Positions 61,805-64,000 of a stretch of DNA of 64,000 bases are shown here, one piece after another. The notes beneath the pieces are model-generated. The model searched no databases and was not told the DNA's origin. It worked only from the letters and a program-made list of their open reading frames with translations. The translations under genes were made by a program, and so were the position numbers. This DNA comes from Sporofaciens musculi (GTDB taxonomy: Bacteria > Bacillota > Clostridia > Lachnospirales > Lachnospiraceae). Position 1 is the first letter of the stretch, and each line of letters starts with the position of its first letter. The stretch lies in assembly GCF_009830285.1 (NCBI RefSeq), contig NZ_WUQX01000001.1, positions 3,906,501 through 3,970,500 on the forward strand, in the 5' to 3' direction.

Positions 61805-62323
61805 TTATTTTTCTATCTTTTTTCTATAGATTTGATAATAACAATTCCATTCAAAATCATCTGCCGGTCTAAAATTTTTCGGAAAAAAAGAGCGCAATAT
61901 TTCTTTGGTTTCTTCCCCCTTAAGCTCTGCTCGAAGTTCTTCTTTGATACCATTTGCTTCAAAAAAACGCTGAATTTCTTCGATACCCTCCTTAACCTTC
62001 TCTGCCTCAACAGAATAATCCATATTGTATCGCGTATCCATCTCCCATCGAGTCAATGTATCTGCTCGGTCCTCAATCCATGCGGTTAAATGGATATTTG
62101 AACCATTGTCCCTGGACATACGGACTAATTTGTAGATATCATGGGTATTAGGTACAGTGACTCCTTTACATTCCAGAAACGCCTTCAATAGCTTTTCTGT
62201 GGATTGCTGTAAATGGTAGGCCACACCGTTAAGAAATGCCTCGTCATTCCTTGGAATCCTATAGATCTCTCTTGCAAGCTCAAACTCGGTATAAGCAGAC
62301 CTGAATAAACGAATATCACACAT
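61805..62323 (-). CDS. HEPN-domain protein (toxin of HEPN/MNT pair)
   Basis: A 172-residue protein whose N-terminal 125 residues form a HEPN helical domain (FELAREIYRIPRNDEAFLNG, HLQQSTEKLLKAFLECKG, then THDIYKLVRMSRD). The motif DTRYNMDY resembles the TRYPDY motif common in HEPN partners of MNT proteins. In such type VII toxin-antitoxin systems HEPN is often an RNase toxin; the usual RX4-6H motif is not obvious here, so activity is uncertain. A strong GGGAGGG precedes the ATG at 62323, which overlaps the nucleotidyltransferase gene by 8 bases. The C-terminal 50 residues are an extension of unknown role. Confidence 0.85.
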   Translation of the reverse strand: MCDIRLFRSAYTEFELAREIYRIPRNDEAFLNGVAYHLQQSTEKLLKAFLECKGVTVPNTHDIYKLVRMSRDNGSNIHLTAWIEDRADTLTRWEMDTRYNMDYSVEAEKVKEGIEEIQRFFEANGIKEELRAELKGEETKEILRSFFPKNFRPADDFEWNCYYQIYRKKIEK

Positions 62324-62687
62324 AAATTCCCTCCCTGTCAAAAACAACTATTCCCTTTTTTTCTATCTCCTCTTTTAATCGTGCTCCGACTGCATCCAAA
62401 TACACAATATCTGTTTCTTCCATATATTCCTGAGGATAATTCCTGAAGCCCCGCTCCGTATCATAGCGTTCAATACAGATATCTAAATCACTAAAACTAT
62501 GGCAGCCAAATTCCACACTGCTTCCAAAGATAATGGCCGCCTTTATGTTCGGTTCCTGCTCAAAACATATGACATAGCTGTGTACAAGCTGCTGCTTCAG
62601 TGGATGGATATATTGTATATTCTGAAAATGAATTCCTTCTTTCGTCTCAAAACGAAAATGTAAATCATAATTGTTATATTTCTTCAA
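62316..62687 (-). CDS. MNT-type nucleotidyltransferase (antitoxin of HEPN/MNT pair)
   Basis: A 123-residue minimal nucleotidyltransferase with the motif GSSVEFGCHSFSDLDICIE near residue 54, which gives the GSxxxxxxxxxSDxD pattern with two metal-binding aspartates; a third acidic residue is plausible in TDIVYLD. Antitoxins of this type inactivate the partner HEPN by adding AMP groups. Translation appears to start with TTG, with GAAGG upstream, giving MKKYNNYDLHFRF. It is the first gene of the pair, overlapping HEPN by 8 bases. Confidence 0.85.
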   Translation of the reverse strand: MKKYNNYDLHFRFETKEGIHFQNIQYIHPLKQQLVHSYVICFEQEPNIKAAIIFGSSVEFGCHSFSDLDICIERYDTERGFRNYPQEYMEETDIVYLDAVGARLKEEIEKKGIVVFDREGIYV

Positions 62688-62726
62688 ATATCATACCTTC
62701 TTTTAAACTTTCTTCTTGTACGAAGC

Positions 62727-62745
62727 TATTATATCACGTATAATA
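62727..62745. promoter_or_regulatory. Symmetrical divergent -10 region
   Basis: The inverted repeat TATTATA-tcacg-TATAATA gives a TATAAT -10 box on each strand: 62728-62733 (minus, towards the MNT/HEPN pair) and 62739-62744 (plus, towards the GNAT gene). The -35 boxes are weak on both sides. Polymerases starting in the two directions would exclude each other. It may also be an autoregulatory operator. Confidence 0.5.
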
Positions 62746-62820
62746 CCAGAATAGAAATCTAATATTTAAAAACTATACTAAAAGATACAGCCAAAGCACT
62801 GTACAATGGGAGGCGAACAT

Positions 62821-63345
62821 ATGAACACGGTAAATATATCACTTGCACAATCTGACTCTGAGCTCTATGAAATTGCCCAACTGGCGGAAGAAATCTGGCA
62901 TGAACATTTTACCCCGATTATCGGTGAGGCACAGGTAAACTACATGGTTGAAAAATTCCAGTCCTATCCTGCTCTGCAAACACAGATTAAGCAGGAGGGT
63001 TATGAATACTATCAGCTATACAGCTCACACACCTTTGCCGGCTATATAGGCATTCATCCAGAGGATGACGCGCTGTTTTTAAGCAAGCTCTACATAAAAA
63101 AAGACTGCCGCGGTCAGCATCTTGCGACAGCAGCCTTAAATTTCCTGATTGAGCTGTGTAAAAAGAGGGGGCTTAAGAAAATATGGCTGACCTGCAACAG
63201 ACATAATAACAACACGCTGGCAGTCTATGACCATCTGGGCTTTGTAATCACCGACGAGCAGGCCGCGGATATCGGAAATGGTTTCGTGATGGACGATTAT
63301 ATACTAACCTATACCTTAATGGACACAGTCCACCAGCCCCGCTAG
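62821..63345 (+). CDS. GNAT-family N-acetyltransferase
   Basis: A 174-residue acetyltransferase. The acetyl-CoA-binding motif A is LSKLYIKKDCRGQHLATAAL in essence (the R/Q-x-x-G-x-A loop as CRGQHLATA near residue 100), followed by LKKIWLTCNRHNNNTLAVYDHLGF near 125, which contains the Asn/Tyr residues typical of motif B. The acceptor is unknown. The start at 62821 has GGGAGGCG upstream. The last eight codons (MDTVHQPR and the stop) fall inside a copy of the structured repeat, so the repeat supplies the stop codon. Confidence 0.88.
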   Translation: MNTVNISLAQSDSELYEIAQLAEEIWHEHFTPIIGEAQVNYMVEKFQSYPALQTQIKQEGYEYYQLYSSHTFAGYIGIHPEDDALFLSKLYIKKDCRGQHLATAALNFLIELCKKRGLKKIWLTCNRHNNNTLAVYDHLGFVITDEQAADIGNGFVMDDYILTYTLMDTVHQPR

Positions 63346-63377
63346 GGGCATGTATTGTAGTGTGCCCTTGGGTATAC
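63321..63377. repeat. Diverged third copy of the structured repeat
   Basis: It aligns with the 60-bp units near 1.3 kb from GGAC to CCCTTGGGTATA. The stems are kept although the bases differ: GGAC-aca-GTCC (gta loop in the units), GCCCC-gcta-GGGGC (ACCC-gaa-GGGT in the units) and GGGCAT...GTGCCC. The last eight codons of the GNAT gene lie in it. Confidence 0.75.
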
Positions 63378-63397
63378 ATTGTAGAACAAAGGCCATG

Positions 63398-63438
63398 ACA
63401 AAAGGAAGGCCCATCAGCTAAGCTGAATAAGCCTTCCT
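63398..63438 (-). terminator. Terminator of the hexosaminidase gene
   Basis: On the minus strand an 8-bp stem AGGAAGGC/GCCTTCCT (63431-63438 with 63403-63410) contains an inner TCAGC/GCTGA stem and is followed by TTT. It lies 8 bases after the stop codon. Confidence 0.75.
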
Positions 63439-63445
63439 CAATACG

Positions 63446-64000
63446 TTAAATATCATTCTGGGCTCTTCTGGCTTCTTCCCTGTCCTCTTTCGAGAAATTC
63501 ATCTGGAATTCCTCCGTCTGCTTTGCCGCCGTCTCATCATCTGGGTCCCAGCCTTCCAGCTTCGTGGCATGGACCCCATACTTCTCAAACAAGGCAAACA
63601 GCTTCGTCAGCCTCTCACGGAAATCCTCATATCCAAGACATTCTTTTTTGCACCACCCAACTTCCGCCAAAGCCGCGAACCTTGGCCAGCACAGTTCCTC
63701 CAGCCTCTCATTGTCTCTTATAAACTCTGTCCAGACCAGACATTCCATCCCCAATACAGAAGCCTCTCCATGCTCGCCAAATTCTGCTGGGGCAGTCTCA
63801 AGGTCATACATATCCTTCAAAGAATGCATTCCATAAGGATAATCACAATAGCAATTCTCTACCATTGCAAGAATTGCCGTTCCTCCCTTATAAAGATGGG
63901 CCTGAATCTGGTTATCCTTATCCTCTGTCCATAACTGCACTACAACCCCTTTGTCCAGGTTGCCCCCATAGACCGCCTCATTCCAGACAATGGGAATTCG
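63446..64000 (-). CDS. Beta-N-acetylhexosaminidase, GH20 (partial, C-terminal part)
   Basis: The reading frame is open to the window edge at 64000, so only the last 184 codons are present. The sequence VQLWTEDKDNQIQAHLYKGG and the C-terminal GH20 signature LVWTEFIRDNERLEELCWPR followed by FAALAEVGW identify family 20, where the barrel ends with these aromatic residues lining the active site. The catalytic Asp-Glu pair lies upstream, outside the window. The enzyme releases terminal GlcNAc or GalNAc from glycans, feeding the amino-sugar route that includes NagA. Confidence 0.88.
   Translation of the reverse strand, partial: RIPIVWNEAVYGGNLDKGVVVQLWTEDKDNQIQAHLYKGGTAILAMVENCYCDYPYGMHSLKDMYDLETAPAEFGEHGEASVLGMECLVWTEFIRDNERLEELCWPRFAALAEVGWCKKECLGYEDFRERLTKLFALFEKYGVHATKLEGWDPDDETAAKQTEEFQMNFSKEDREEARRAQNDI

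Overview
The window looks like the chromosome of a gut Firmicute of the Lachnospiraceae (Clostridium cluster XIVa; a Dorea, Blautia or Clostridium scindens type of genome). This is inferred from Firmicute gene order (priA-def-fmt, then rsmB-rlmN-prpC-prkC-rsgA-rpe-thiN), strong AGGAGG-type ribosome binding sites, a tyrosine T-box, a CIRCE operator, a MurE with the DNPR motif typical of diaminopimelate-adding enzymes, and host-glycan catabolism genes. No rRNA, intact transposon, phage or CRISPR array is visible.

Layout. 0-3.5 kb: tyrS and a DUF3267 membrane protein behind a tyrosine T-box, back to back with a manganese (yybP-ykoY) riboswitch that leads into yccF and a small zinc-ribbon gene. 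3.5-11 kb: a minus-strand sialic acid operon (nanE, nanA, an SSS symporter, yhcH, nanK, an rpiR regulator, nagA, DUF5714). 11.3-26.9 kb: minus-strand housekeeping genes, lgt-ychF-thiN-rpe-rsgA-prkC-prpC-rlmN-rsmB-yugP-fmt-def-priA-murE reading from left to right. 27-30.6 kb: pepT, yitT, a nuclease-domain fragment and a pyridoxamine kinase. 30.7-40.8 kb: a carbohydrate locus with lacZ (GH2), a divergent AraC regulator, a small membrane protein, an ABC sugar importer without its ATPase, a 610-residue DUF3863/DUF3864-like protein and a zinc ribbon. 41-42 kb: tRNA-Pro, tRNA-Gly and a 2-hydroxyacid dehydrogenase. 42.2-52.4 kb: one apparent minus-strand operon (SGNH hydrolase, MBOAT, DHHW protein, pseudouridine synthase, ligA, clpX, subtilase, coiled-coil protein, lspA). 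52.5-57.4 kb: DUF5721, a chemoreceptor, and htpG under CIRCE. 57.5-64 kb: a MacB/FtsX-type ABC exporter whose permease is frameshifted, a HEPN/MNT toxin-antitoxin pair, a GNAT acetyltransferase, and the 3' part of a GH20 hexosaminidase running off the edge.

How the parts work together. NanA, NanK and NanE turn imported sialic acid into GlcNAc-6-P, and NagA deacetylates it; nagB is not in the window. The GH20 enzyme at the right edge would release further N-acetylhexosamine. The lacZ/AraC/ABC/DUF3863 block is the best candidate for an undescribed glycan pathway. PrkC and PrpC form the PASTA kinase/phosphatase pair that couples cell-wall state to growth.

The most unusual signals are: a structured 60-bp repeat, present twice beside tyrS and once overlapping the GNAT stop codon, whose stems are kept by compensatory changes; an A8 tract that puts the strong start signal of the chemoreceptor one base out of frame; 21-bp-spaced direct repeats in front of the ABC operon; a hairpin that buries the ribosome binding site of the subtilase; and an intrinsic terminator directly after the yitT promoter. 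All annotation was made by eye, so domain names rest on motif recognition and not on database searches.
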